The notes beneath the pieces are model-generated. The model saw nothing but the letters and a program-made list of their open reading frames with translations, made no database searches and was not told the origin of the DNA. Made by a program: the position numbers and the translations under genes. Of a stretch of 37,286 bases of DNA, positions 22,854 to 30,769 are shown piece after piece; positions within the stretch are counted from its first letter, which is position 1; every line of letters begins with the position of its first letter. This stretch comes from CAZUDO01 sp964618895 (GTDB taxonomy: Bacteria; Desulfobacterota; Binatia; DP-6), in contig CAZUDO010000096.1 in assembly GCA_964618895.1 (NCBI GenBank), positions 1-37,286 on the forward strand, written 5' to 3'.

Positions 22854-23213
22854 GACGCACCTCCCGGTCGTCGCGTTGTACGACGTCTCCGCCGCACTAC
22901 GCCGCCCGCAGTGCCTGTGTCAACGATAACCTTTCTACTCTGATTCTTTTGCTATTGCCACCCGGGATAGGCACACGCGTAACACCCAGAGCACCGGACA
23001 CCGCAGTAGTTCGATAGGCACTATTCTCGCGCGCCCGGCACACCACCCGGCGCCACACGGCGTCCGGCGACAGGTCCTATTCCGCTAGCGACTATGTTCA
23101 CAGAACCCATCAGCCCCCCGGACCGATTCTCCTTGACAGTGTCTCGGGCTCGATGCCAAGGAACCATCACCAGGCTGCGAACAGCCGGGCATGCGCTGCG
23201 GGAGGACCTGCTC
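22854..23213. other. Divergent intergenic region between padR paralogue 2 and the padR-ABC operon
   Basis: No gene is supported here. It includes an unusually AT-rich stretch (about 22919-22962) for this genome. It has a TTGACA on the minus strand (22924-22919) without a convincing -10, a TTGACA on the plus strand (23133-23138) also without a good -10, and the TTGTACGA near-palindrome near 22880. It probably contains the promoters and PadR sites of both sides. Confidence 0.5.
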
Positions 23214-23768
23214 ATGCACGTCGACGTGCTTCATCTCGCGCTTCTGGGTCTCATTTCGAACCGCGGCGACGGCATCCACGGCTACCAGCTCAAGGCTGAC
23301 TTCGACGCCCTGTACGGCGATTTCTGGGTCCTGAACTACGGCCAGATGTACCGTGCACTCGGCCTCCTGGCGCGCCAGGGCCTGATCGAAGGCGAGGAGT
23401 GCCTGCAGACGGGACGGCCCAACAAGCGCATCTTCCGACTGCAACCCGCGGGACGGGAGCGCTTCGACGACTGGCTGGCGCGTCCCCCCATCGATGGCCC
23501 GCTTCCCCTCCGCGACGACCTCGCAATCAAGCTCGTGTTCCTGACCCCGGAGCGTCGAGAAGACATCCTCGCCGTCGTGCGGGCGCAGCGCGCGATCTAC
23601 CTCCAACATCTGGGACGGGTGTCGAAGAAGCGCTCACGGCTCGAGCCCGCCAACGAGGACCACCTGGCCACCAGCCTGATTCTGCTGCAGGCCGACATGC
23701 GCGTACGGGCCGATCTTGCGTGGCTCGATCAGGTCGAAGAGGCCGTACAGAGGCGGTATCGGACGTGA
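23214..23768 (+). CDS. PadR-family regulator heading the ABC-radical SAM operon (paralogue 3)
   Basis: 184 residues from the ATG at 23214, chosen because GGGAGG lies 8 bases before it and because it begins the winged helix directly (MHVDVLHLALLGLISNRGDG, then IHGYQLKADFDALYG, NYGQMYRALGLLARQGLIEG and KRIFRLQPAGRERFDDWL). It is more distant from the two padR genes to its left than they are from each other. A GTGA overlap of 4 bases couples it to the ABC ATPase. PadR regulators next to ABC export genes usually repress that operon until an inducer binds. Confidence 0.88.
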   Translation: MHVDVLHLALLGLISNRGDGIHGYQLKADFDALYGDFWVLNYGQMYRALGLLARQGLIEGEECLQTGRPNKRIFRLQPAGRERFDDWLARPPIDGPLPLRDDLAIKLVFLTPERREDILAVVRAQRAIYLQHLGRVSKKRSRLEPANEDHLATSLILLQADMRVRADLAWLDQVEEAVQRRYRT

Positions 23769-24487
23769 TCCGGTTCGAGCGCGTCAGCAAGATATTCGGT
23801 TCTGGCCCCACCGAGGTCCACGTCCTGATGGACGTGTCGCTGACGGTACCGGCGGGACAGTTCTGTTCGATCATGGGACCGAGCGGTGCCGGCAAGAGCA
23901 CGGCCCTACATCTCGTGGCCGGGATGACCGAGCCATCGGCCGGGGACATTCACGTGGGCGACCGCGCCCTGTCCAGCCTGAACGAACGGGACCGGGCCCG
24001 GCTCCGCCGCCGTGAGATAGGCTTCATCTTCCAGTTCTTCCACCTGCTGCCATATCTGAGCGCCGAAGAGAACGTCATGCTTCCTCTGCTGCTCGACGGA
24101 CAGTCGCCGGCGAGCGCCACGGAGCGTGCCGAGCGGGTGATGCACCTCGTCGGCGTGCTCGATCGCCGGAGCCACCGCCCGTCGCAGCTTTCGGGTGGAC
24201 AGATGCAGCGCGTGGCAATCGCGCGCGCTCTCGTCCATTCGCCGCGCGTGGTACTCGCGGACGAGCCCACCGGCAACCTCGATTCGACCGCCAGCCACGG
24301 CATCATGGAGCTCCTCCGCCGCAGTAACGAAGAGCTGGGCGTGACGATTCTCATGGTCACGCACGACCCCGTGTGTGCGTCATACGGTCACCGGGTGGTG
24401 CGACTGGTCGATGGGCAGATCGTCGAGGACATCGACGTGTCGGACCGCAGCGGGACGCCGGTTTCCGCACGGGAACGCGTCCAATGA
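23765..24487 (+). CDS. ABC transporter ATPase of the LolD/MacB/YbbA group
   Basis: 240 residues from a GTG that overlaps the padR stop. It has Walker A MGPSGAGKSTALHLVAGM, Q-loop FIFQFFHLLPYLSAEENVML, signature LSGGQMQRVAIARALVHS, Walker B VVLADEPTGNLDSTASHGIM and switch His in LMVTHDP. DEPTGNLDS and FQFFHLLP are hallmarks of the LolD/MacB/FtsE group, which works with FtsX-like permeases in lipoprotein release, efflux or peptide export. The matching permease is most likely the minus-strand gene at 25373-27943. It overlaps the radical SAM gene by 4 bases (ATGA), an unusual partner for this family. Confidence 0.93.
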   Translation: MIRFERVSKIFGSGPTEVHVLMDVSLTVPAGQFCSIMGPSGAGKSTALHLVAGMTEPSAGDIHVGDRALSSLNERDRARLRRREIGFIFQFFHLLPYLSAEENVMLPLLLDGQSPASATERAERVMHLVGVLDRRSHRPSQLSGGQMQRVAIARALVHSPRVVLADEPTGNLDSTASHGIMELLRRSNEELGVTILMVTHDPVCASYGHRVVRLVDGQIVEDIDVSDRSGTPVSARERVQ

Positions 24488-25410
24488 GCGACACCCGGCC
24501 ACTTATCCGTCTCGGCTTCGAACCCCGGTTCTGCCAGAACCACGTGGTCGATCTGACAGTTGGCTGCAGTTTCGGATGCATCTACTGTCCGTTCTCGGAT
24601 CTCGCGGCCCGACGGGCTGGTGTCCATGCCCCGACCACGGTCGACCTGTCGGCCCTCGACGCGCTGCCGGCACCACCGACGGTTTTCCTGAGCCCGGCCA
24701 GCGATGCGTTCACCCCCCAGGCTGCTCCGGCCACACATGCCTTACTGGAACGTATCCTCCCTCGAGGAACGATGGTTGGCATCCTGACCAAAGGGATCAT
24801 CCCGGAGTCGACGCTCGATCTTCTGGCGCGTTACGCACCGCAGGTCGAGGGAGTGGCGATCGGCGTGTCGAGCCTCGATCCGGCGCGCAACCGTGCGCTC
24901 GAGCCAGGATGCCCCCCGGCGCTGCAACGACTGGAGAACGTCGAACGGATCGTCGCGCGCGGCCTGACTGCAGGCGTCCGCCTAGACCCACTCTTCCCGG
25001 AACTGGACGATGCGCCGGCCGCGCTGGAGGCCCTGATTGCCGAAGCTGGCCGACGGCGGGCATCGTGGCTCATCGCCACCTACGCGTTCGCGTGGGGCCC
25101 GTACCTGCGTCGACTGCGTAAGGTACCGCTCACCGCGGCATCCTGCGGACTGCTGACCGAGAAGGCGCCCATGGCAGGGGGCATCGCGTTCAGCGTTCCA
25201 CTGACGCGAAAGCTGACGCTCTACTCCCTGCTAGCGAAGGTCGCCGGAGCGTGGGGCATGCGCTTCAGTACCTGTGGCTGCAAGGATCTACGTGTCCGCG
25301 CCGCAGAGGTGGTACCGAGCGTGTGCCGCAACACCGACTTCCTGCAGGCACGGGGCGTACCGGTCCCCTGCCTCACTCCGTGCGCAGCGCATCCAACACC
25401 GACGCCCTGA
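24484..25410 (+). CDS. Radical SAM protein (SplB/COG1533-like) coupled to an ABC ATPase
   Basis: 308 residues. The cluster motif C28-x3-C32-x2-C35 lies in VGCSFGCIYCPFSDLAARR. The following barrel strands include VFLSPASDAFTPQ, MVGILTKGI and VAIGVSSLDPARNRALEPG, as in the SplB-like group; FCQNHVVDLTVGCSFGC is the typical approach to the cluster. Five more Cys lie near the C-terminus (264, 266 in STCGCKDLR; 281 in SVCRNTDF; 296; 300), which could bind a second iron-sulfur cluster. The family binds [4Fe-4S] and SAM and makes a radical; the substrate is unknown. Its ATG overlaps the ABC ATPase stop, and its 3' end overlaps the convergent permease gene by 38 bases. Confidence 0.85.
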   Translation: MSDTRPLIRLGFEPRFCQNHVVDLTVGCSFGCIYCPFSDLAARRAGVHAPTTVDLSALDALPAPPTVFLSPASDAFTPQAAPATHALLERILPRGTMVGILTKGIIPESTLDLLARYAPQVEGVAIGVSSLDPARNRALEPGCPPALQRLENVERIVARGLTAGVRLDPLFPELDDAPAALEALIAEAGRRRASWLIATYAFAWGPYLRRLRKVPLTAASCGLLTEKAPMAGGIAFSVPLTRKLTLYSLLAKVAGAWGMRFSTCGCKDLRVRAAEVVPSVCRNTDFLQARGVPVPCLTPCAAHPTPTP

Positions 25411-27943
25411 GCGCGTTCCGCGCCGCCAACCACCCCGCCAGCATCGCGAAGCCCGTCGCCAGCAGCACGCACCACACCGCCGTCAGAAACGCGAAGTGAT
25501 GCTCGATGATGTAGCCGATCAGGATGCGGAAGTTGACCCGCACCCACAGGATCGACGTGCCGTAGCTGAGCGCGCATCCGAGCACGGCGCCGGCGAAACC
25601 GATCAGCACTGCCTCGAGCGTGATGGCGCGGGAGATCTGCCCGACCTCCGCCCCCAAGGCACGGAGCGTCCCGATCTCGCGCCGCCGTTCGATGACCTGC
25701 GTCGTGAGCAGATCCAGAATGCCCGCCAGGGTCACGGCGATGACGAGCAGCTGGATCGCATACGTGAACACGAACGCGCGGTCCACCATCCCCTGGTGGT
25801 AGGCCAGCGTCTGGGGGACCGTCAGCACCTTGAGCAGGTGGCGGCTGCCCAGTGCCTGCTTGATCCGCTCGCGGGTCTCCTGCCACGCCGCCCCCGGCGC
25901 CAGGAAGACGTTGAAGTGACTGACGCGCGCATCGCCCCACAGCGCCTCAAAGCGCTCGCGCGCCATGAGCACTGATCCCTTGTCGCCGCTGTAGTCGGCG
26001 GCGAGCACGCCGATCACTGGCAGAGAGTACGTTCCCGACGGTGTCGCCAACTCGATCGACTGGCCGACCGCGAGCGCGAAGCGATCCGCGAGGTTGTCCG
26101 AGACGACTACCCCGCCGCCGGTCCGCACCGCGTCGACCACCGCGTCGGCGTCCCCCGCGATCAACTGCTGCCGGAAGAGCGGCGTGTCGATCAGACCCGC
26201 GCTCACACCGACGATCGCGATGCGGGCACCGCGGAAGGGCTGGCCCTGGAGCGCGCGATACGTCTCCACGCGCTCCACCCCCGGGATGGCGCGCAGCTCC
26301 TCGCCCACCGTCGCACTGAGCGGGCTCTCGAGCCATCCCCCCTCGGTCGCGACGGCCGACACCACCAGGTCACCCACCAGGATGAACCAGTTCCGCTCCG
26401 ACTCGCGGAAGCTTCCCGCCACCGAGGACACCATCACCGCCAGCGTCAGGCTGAGGGCGATCACCGCCGCAGTCACCCCCGTTCGTCCGGGCGACCGGGT
26501 CAGGCTCTCCGCCGCGATCCGGCCGTCGATGCCAAACAGCCGCGGCAGCACCCGGCGCATCAGCCGCGAGAAGCCGCTCATCAGCGGGATGGCCAGGATG
26601 ACGGCCGACAGCCACCACAGCGACGCACCCACGTTGCCCCAGGCGATCGAGCGCGTGCGCTCCTCGATGGCGATGGCCAGCAGCGTGCACGCCACCAGGA
26701 TCACCCAAATGCCGAGCAGCAAGCGGTTGGGTGACGTGATCGCCAGGCGCTCCCGATAATCCGGCCGCATCAGCTCGAGCGGATCGAGCCGACGTGCCTT
26801 GAGCGCGGGCGCCAGCGCCGCGACCACCGAGCCGGCCACGCCGAGCAGCAGGTACACGACCACCTGCTCGCCCGTCAGCGTGAACGACGCCACCGCGAAG
26901 CGCGTCTGGTAGATGACACCCATCGAGTTGGCGACCAAACCGAGCAGCACCCGCGCCAACCCGTAGCCGAGCGCCGTCCCGAGCAACGACGCCACCACCC
27001 CCAGCACGACGGCCTCGATCATCACCAACGAGAACACGGTGCGCCGTTCCGTGCCCAGGGCGATCAGGACGCTCAGATCGCGCGCACGATGCGTGATCGC
27101 GGTCGCCATCGTGTTGTAGACGATGAAGACCCCGGCTAGCAGACAGAGCAGGCTCAGGCCGTCAAGCATCGCCTGGAATGCGCTGATGGCACGCTCGAAG
27201 CGCTCGCCACGAGTGGCGGGACGCTCGACTGTCAGCGACGCGGGCAGCTGCGCCGACAGGCGGCGCTGAACCTCCGACGCGGCACGGTCCGAGCGCAGGA
27301 GGATGTCCACCTGATCTACCCGCCCATCCCTGGCCAGCAGACGCTGCGCCGCCCCCACGTCCATGACGGCCAGATTGCCGCCGAAGACCATGGCCAGCCC
27401 GTGCGGTTCCAGGAGGCCCCGGACCCGGAGCGTGTGCACACCGCTGGGGCTCGCGAACGAGACGCGTCCACCAACCTGGATCCCGTGGCGGGTGGCGTAC
27501 TCTCGGGTGAGCAGAACGCTGGTCGGGTCGTTCAGCAGCTCGAGGTCGTCGCCCTCGCGCTCCGCGACCTCCACGTCGTACGAATCGACCGCGTCGGAGA
27601 TGAGATCGATGCCGAAGAGCTGCAGCACGTCGCCCGAGTCGTCGGTGGCCGCCAGATAGCCCTTGACCAGACCGAACGCGTCGGCGACGCCGGGGTCGTT
27701 GGCCACCACCTCGACGACGCTCTCGTCGAACCCCACCTCACCGGTGCCGAGAACGACCTGCAGCGCGGCCTTGCCCGCGGCGCGCTCCAGGCTGGAGCGG
27801 AAGTTGGAGAGCACGCTGGCGTTGATGATGCTGAGGGCGGCGACGAGGGCGATGCCGCTGGCGACGCCGCCGACGATCAGGGCGAGGCGTCCGGGGGCCA
27901 TGCGGTAGTCGCGCAGGCTGATGCGGCGGAGGAGCTGGAGCAT
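25373..27943 (-). CDS. Double FtsX-domain ABC permease (YbbP/MacB/LolC-E type)
   Basis: 856 residues. The N-terminal helix RLALIVGGVASGIALVAALS anchors a first periplasmic domain of about 200 residues. Three helices follow at about 265-390 (LCLLAGVFIVYNTMATAITH; VVLGVVASLLGTALGYGLAR; VVVYLLLGVAGSVVAALAPA), then the loop LKARRLDPLELMRPDYRERL that docks the ATPase. A second module repeats this plan and ends with WCVLLATGFAMLAGWLAARN, ALRASVLDALRTE. Two FtsX modules on one chain are typical of YbbP-like exporters. It is on the strand opposite its likely ATPase and converges on the radical SAM gene. It may export a lipid, lipoprotein or modified peptide. Confidence 0.93.
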   Translation of the reverse strand: MLQLLRRISLRDYRMAPGRLALIVGGVASGIALVAALSIINASVLSNFRSSLERAAGKAALQVVLGTGEVGFDESVVEVVANDPGVADAFGLVKGYLAATDDSGDVLQLFGIDLISDAVDSYDVEVAEREGDDLELLNDPTSVLLTREYATRHGIQVGGRVSFASPSGVHTLRVRGLLEPHGLAMVFGGNLAVMDVGAAQRLLARDGRVDQVDILLRSDRAASEVQRRLSAQLPASLTVERPATRGERFERAISAFQAMLDGLSLLCLLAGVFIVYNTMATAITHRARDLSVLIALGTERRTVFSLVMIEAVVLGVVASLLGTALGYGLARVLLGLVANSMGVIYQTRFAVASFTLTGEQVVVYLLLGVAGSVVAALAPALKARRLDPLELMRPDYRERLAITSPNRLLLGIWVILVACTLLAIAIEERTRSIAWGNVGASLWWLSAVILAIPLMSGFSRLMRRVLPRLFGIDGRIAAESLTRSPGRTGVTAAVIALSLTLAVMVSSVAGSFRESERNWFILVGDLVVSAVATEGGWLESPLSATVGEELRAIPGVERVETYRALQGQPFRGARIAIVGVSAGLIDTPLFRQQLIAGDADAVVDAVRTGGGVVVSDNLADRFALAVGQSIELATPSGTYSLPVIGVLAADYSGDKGSVLMARERFEALWGDARVSHFNVFLAPGAAWQETRERIKQALGSRHLLKVLTVPQTLAYHQGMVDRAFVFTYAIQLLVIAVTLAGILDLLTTQVIERRREIGTLRALGAEVGQISRAITLEAVLIGFAGAVLGCALSYGTSILWVRVNFRILIGYIIEHHFAFLTAVWCVLLATGFAMLAGWLAARNALRASVLDALRTE

Positions 27944-28121
27944 GCGGTCGCACGGTCGGTATCACGACCGGCGTCGCGGGCGGTAGGGGCGTCCTCGTCC
28001 GCCTTGGAGTACTCCGGTCCGGAGGCTCTCGGCCCCCGCCGTGGCACACGTCTCCGTCAATCGTCTGACGGGTTTCAACACAGGGCAGGAACGGTCATCC
28101 TCCTACCCGCAGGAGCTGGCG

Positions 28122-28361
28122 ATGATAACGGCCTACCTCGACAAAGCGCTGCGGCGAGCCCGATACCAGCAAGTCGATGGGGGTCTGTTCTGCGCCACCG
28201 TCCCCGGGCTTCTGGGCGTGATCGCGACTGGACCGACGCTCGAGGCGTGTCGTGATCAGCTCTCGGAGGTCATCGAGGAGTGGGTCCTAGTGAGCGTCTC
28301 CCGCGGACTCCGCGTACCCCCGCTGGGAAGCACGAGGGTCGAGGTCAGGAAGGCGGGGTGA
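28122..28361 (+). CDS. hicB: HicB-family antitoxin
   Basis: 79 residues with AGGAG (28111-28115) before the ATG at 28122. The sequence MITAYLDKALRRARYQQVDG, then GLFCATVPGLLGVIATGPTL and EACRDQLSEVIEEWVLVSVS, is the degenerate RNase H-like HicB fold: a strand, a GxxxATVPGLxGV core and a helix ending EEWVL. Short HicB proteins bind the mRNA interferase HicA and block it. The HicA gene follows with a TGATG overlap but is truncated, so this antitoxin probably has no working toxin here. Confidence 0.85.
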   Translation: MITAYLDKALRRARYQQVDGGLFCATVPGLLGVIATGPTLEACRDQLSEVIEEWVLVSVSRGLRVPPLGSTRVEVRKAG

Positions 28362-28660
28362 TGCCCGCGTGGCGACCGGTCAGCCGCCGGGAACTCATCT
28401 CCATTTTGAGGCGCCTCGGCTTCCGGGGGCCATTCTCGGGGGGCAAGCATGAGTTCATGGTGCGGGGTGAGCGCGTGCTCACCGTCCCTCACCTGGGCAC
28501 GGGGCCCTCATCCTCGCTTGCGGGCCGGCGCGCGGGCCACCGTGTTCAACGAAACCATCCGCCTCCGGGAGGTCTTCCGACGCGACGTGATCACCGACCG
28601 GAAACGAGCGCTCGTTTCGTAGAGGACTTCCTCGAGGTCCTCAGGATCGATCGCCTGTAG
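28361..28660 (+). pseudogene. hicA: HicA mRNA interferase truncated after its catalytic His
   Basis: The frame begins MPAWRPVSRRELISILRRLG and continues FRGPFSGGKHEFMVRGERVL, the normal first half of HicA including the catalytic His in GGKHEFM (H30). After TVPH the sequence stops resembling HicA (LARILRQAGIS-type ending expected). From 28508 on the same bases are instead the antisense of the Phd gene. The frame runs on to 28660 but the tail is not HicA. A rearrangement appears to have replaced the 3' half of hicA with the end of the adjacent relE-phd module. Confidence 0.75.
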
Positions 28661-28768
28661 GACCGCCGTCGCGCGACCATGTCGCGTGATGACGATCACA
28701 TCGTCCCGCGCGAGCTCGACGTACTCGCTCAGTTTGGCCTTAACCTCGCGAATCGTCGCCATCTTCAT
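28508..28768 (-). CDS. Phd/YefM-family antitoxin
   Basis: About 86 residues. The ATG at 28768 is chosen because GGAGGGC lies before it and because it overlaps the upstream toxin stop by 4 bases (ATGA). The N-terminus MKMATIREVKAKLSEYVELA, then DDVIVITRHGRATAVLQAID, is the Phd/YefM DNA-binding fold. The C-terminus (ARFRSVITSRRKTSRRR and VSLNTVARAPARKRG) would be disordered until it binds the toxin. The order is toxin first, antitoxin second, the reverse of most phd/doc and yefM/yoeB pairs. The 3' end runs into the broken hicA. Confidence 0.85.
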   Translation of the reverse strand: MKMATIREVKAKLSEYVELARDDVIVITRHGRATAVLQAIDPEDLEEVLYETSARFRSVITSRRKTSRRRMVSLNTVARAPARKRG

Positions 28769-29070
28769 AGCTTTCGCCCTCCGATCACCCCGGCGGCATG
28801 GAGCGTTGGCTGCCGACCCTTTTGCCACACATGCAAGACGAGCACCTCCGAGCGACGCTCATCGACATCGTAGTACACCCGGAACTCACCTACCCGCAGT
28901 CGATAGGGCGGGTAGAAGTCTCCACGCATTCGCTTCACACGACTTCGTCGCTCGTTAGTCGGCTGCGCCGCGAGCACCTTCTCCATGACGCTCAAGATGG
29001 TCTTCCGATGGAACACGGGGATGGCGTCCAGCTCTCGCACGGCCTCTGGGTGCACCACCACTCGGAACAC
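28765..29070 (-). CDS. RelE/ParE-superfamily toxin, first gene of a toxin-antitoxin pair
   Basis: 101 residues from a GTG at 29070: MFRVVVHPEAVRELDAIPVF, then RKTILSVMEKVLAAQP and FYPPYRLRVGEFRVYYDVDE, ending VLHVWQKGRQPTLHAAG. The VxxHPEAxxEL start and RLRVGEFRVYYDVD core are typical of RelE-type ribonuclease toxins, which act on mRNA in the ribosome. Unlike the copy at 420-655 it is uninterrupted. A TTGTCG-N17-TACAAA promoter ends 6 bases before the GTG, so the toxin message is probably leaderless. That would place the toxin under weak, context-dependent translation and the antitoxin under a good Shine-Dalgarno. Confidence 0.88.
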   Translation of the reverse strand: MFRVVVHPEAVRELDAIPVFHRKTILSVMEKVLAAQPTNERRSRVKRMRGDFYPPYRLRVGEFRVYYDVDERRSEVLVLHVWQKGRQPTLHAAGVIGGRKL

Positions 29071-29076
29071 CTGAAA

Positions 29077-29105
29077 TTTGTAGTCTCAAATGTGTCGCAC
29101 GACAA
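29077..29105 (-). promoter_or_regulatory. Promoter and small palindrome of the relE-phd module
   Basis: On the minus strand TTGTCG (29105-29100), 17 bases, TACAAA (29082-29077), then 6 bases to the GTG at 29070. An inverted repeat, ATTTG-AGACTA-CAAAT, overlaps the -10 and is a plausible operator. The promoter overlaps the last codons of the FG-GAP gene fragment (stop at 29086). Confidence 0.55.
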
Positions 29106-30247
29106 GCGGTGGGCTCCCCTGAGCCCCATCCCGCAACGGCACCAACCCCCGCGCCACATCCCCCACCAGCACCAGCAACGTCGCCGCCACCGGCTGCCCG
29201 ATCCGCCGCCGCTGCTCCCCGTTCCGCACCACCACGCCAAACGCGGAGAGCGTCCGATCCGCCCGCCGGAGCCGTCGCGCCGCCCGCCGCGCGTCGCTCG
29301 TCCGCGCCGCCGCCACCAGGCGGCGGGCCAGCGTCGCCTTGCCCTGCAGCTTGCCGGCGAGCCGAGGTCCGCCGAGGTCGCCGGGCGGCGTTCGCCGGAG
29401 GAACGCCTCCAGCGCATCTAGCCGGCAGCTCACGCCGTCGAAGCCGTCGAGCGGCACGTGCTGGCATACACCCTCGGGGCATGCGTCGAGCGTGCACGGG
29501 TTGCCGTCGTCGCAGGCCAGGTCGTCGCAGGGGGGAAACGGCGTAAACTCGATCGTGGTGCTGGTGAAGAACGGCACCGTCGGCAGTGCCGACGTGGTGG
29601 TGACGGACGTCGGCGCGGCGGTCGTCGCCAAGGTCGTGGTGACGGTGGTCGTGGACGGATCGGTCACGGTCGTGGTCGTAGCCGTCGTCGTCGCCGCGGT
29701 GCTGGTGACGGCCGTCGAGGTGGTGACCATCGTAGTCCCGGTCGTGCTCGTCGTGGTGACAGTCGCGGCGGTCGTCGCGGTGGTTCCTGTGGTCGTCGTG
29801 ACCGTGGTTGTCGTGACGGTCGTGGTGGTGCCCGTCGTCGTGGTCGGCCCGGTCGCCAGTGCTGGATCGACGAACACATGCACCGCCCCCATATCGCGCT
29901 GCACCCCGTCATCGAGCCACGCGCCGACCAGGAGCGTGGTGCCCGCCAGGGCGACGGCGTTGCCGAACTGATCGCCATCGCCCGGGCCCGGGTTGTGCAC
30001 CGTCGCGCGCAGCGTCCCGCCGGCGACATCGAACACGTACGCCGCCCCCGCGTTGACGGCGTTCAGGTCGTCGAACGGCGCCCCGATCAGGAGCGCATCA
30101 CCCCACAGCGCCAGCGCTGAACCGAAACGCGCGTCTGCCGACGGGTTCGGGCTCACGATCGTCCCGACGAGGTCCCCGGTGCCCACATCGAACACATACA
30201 CCGCGCCCGCGTTCGAGCCGGCCGTACCCCCCTGTGCCAATGGCGGG
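29086..30247 (-). pseudogene. FG-GAP repeat extracellular protein, 3' half (split by an IS3 element)
   Basis: From the IS end at 30247 the minus strand reads PPLAQGGTAGSNAGAVYVFD and continues with further FG-GAP-like blades (each ~55 residues with VYVFD.. and LLIGAPFDD.., GSALALWGD). Then come a long Thr/Val-rich linker (29590-29850), a Cys motif DDLACDDGNPCTLDACPEGV, and a basic helical C-terminal domain (KATLARRLVAAARTS) that ends at 29086. The upstream half is at 32002-32824. Joined across the IS the reading frame is continuous. FG-GAP proteins are secreted beta-propellers of adhesins and surface proteins. As it stands this half lacks a start and signal peptide. Confidence 0.85.
29590..29850 (-). 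repeat. Thr/Val low-complexity linker
   Basis: A stretch of about 87 residues made almost wholly of Thr with Val, Ala, Gly and Ser (TTTTGTTTTVTTTTVTTTTG and similar) inside the FG-GAP protein. At DNA level it is an imperfect GAC/GTC-rich repeat that can expand or contract. It probably forms an extended, possibly glycosylated stalk between the propeller and the Cys-rich domain. Confidence 0.7.
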
Positions 30248-30376
30248 TGAGACAGCGCCCTCTGGATATCTCTGTACTGACGGGCGGAGAATGGCGTACC
30301 CAACGTGCCGAAATCATCTCCAGTTCCTGGTCGTGAAAGGTCCATCGAGGCCGAGCGCGCACAGCGTGATCGCGGC

Positions 30377-30769
30377 GTGAGCGGAGCAGCGGTAGAGAGC
30401 GTGGCCCCCAAGACCCGTCGACGGTTCTCCGCGTCGGAGAAGCTGCGGCTGGTGCAGGCCGGCGAGGCGGCGGTCGCCAGCGGCGAGCGCGGGGCGCTCG
30501 AGGCACTGTTGCGCAAGGAGGGCATCTACAGCTCGCATCTCTCGGCGTGGCGGCAGCAGCTCGGCATGCTCGGTGCGGCGGGTCTCGAACCGCGGCAGCC
30601 GGGTCGCAAGCCGAAGCTCGGGGCGAAGGAGCGACAGCTGGCGGCGGCGACGAAGGCGCTCGCCGTGTTGCAGCGCAAGCTGCAGGTGGCGACCGCGATC
30701 ATCGCCCTGCAAAAAAAAGCGCACGAGGTGCTGGGGCTCGCACTTCCCGAGCCGGACGAGACGAACTGA
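30377..30769 (+). CDS. IS3-family transposase OrfA
   Basis: About 130 residues from a GTG at 30377; another GTG at 30305 would add 24 residues. It has a helix-turn-helix part (RRRFSASEKLRLVQAGEAAV, then LRKEGIYSSHLSAWRQQLGM) followed by a leucine-zipper-like helix (ATKALAVLQRKLQVATAIIA), the usual OrfA layout that binds the terminal repeats. Eight A residues (30711-30718) lie near the 3' end in a setting that can support a -1 ribosomal slip, giving the OrfAB fusion; the -1 frame stays open into OrfB. The stop overlaps the OrfB ATG (TGATG). Confidence 0.85.
   Translation: MSGAAVESVAPKTRRRFSASEKLRLVQAGEAAVASGERGALEALLRKEGIYSSHLSAWRQQLGMLGAAGLEPRQPGRKPKLGAKERQLAAATKALAVLQRKLQVATAIIALQKKAHEVLGLALPEPDETN

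Noticed and set aside
22919..22962. AT-rich patch considered as a replication or transfer origin
   Set aside because: It lacks iterated repeats or DnaA-box-like sequences and fits better as the promoter region between divergent padR genes.
29560..29860. Repetitive GTC/GGT-rich stretch considered as a CRISPR or tandem repeat
   Set aside because: There are no regular repeat-spacer units. It encodes a Thr/Val linker in the FG-GAP gene and its variation follows codon wobble.
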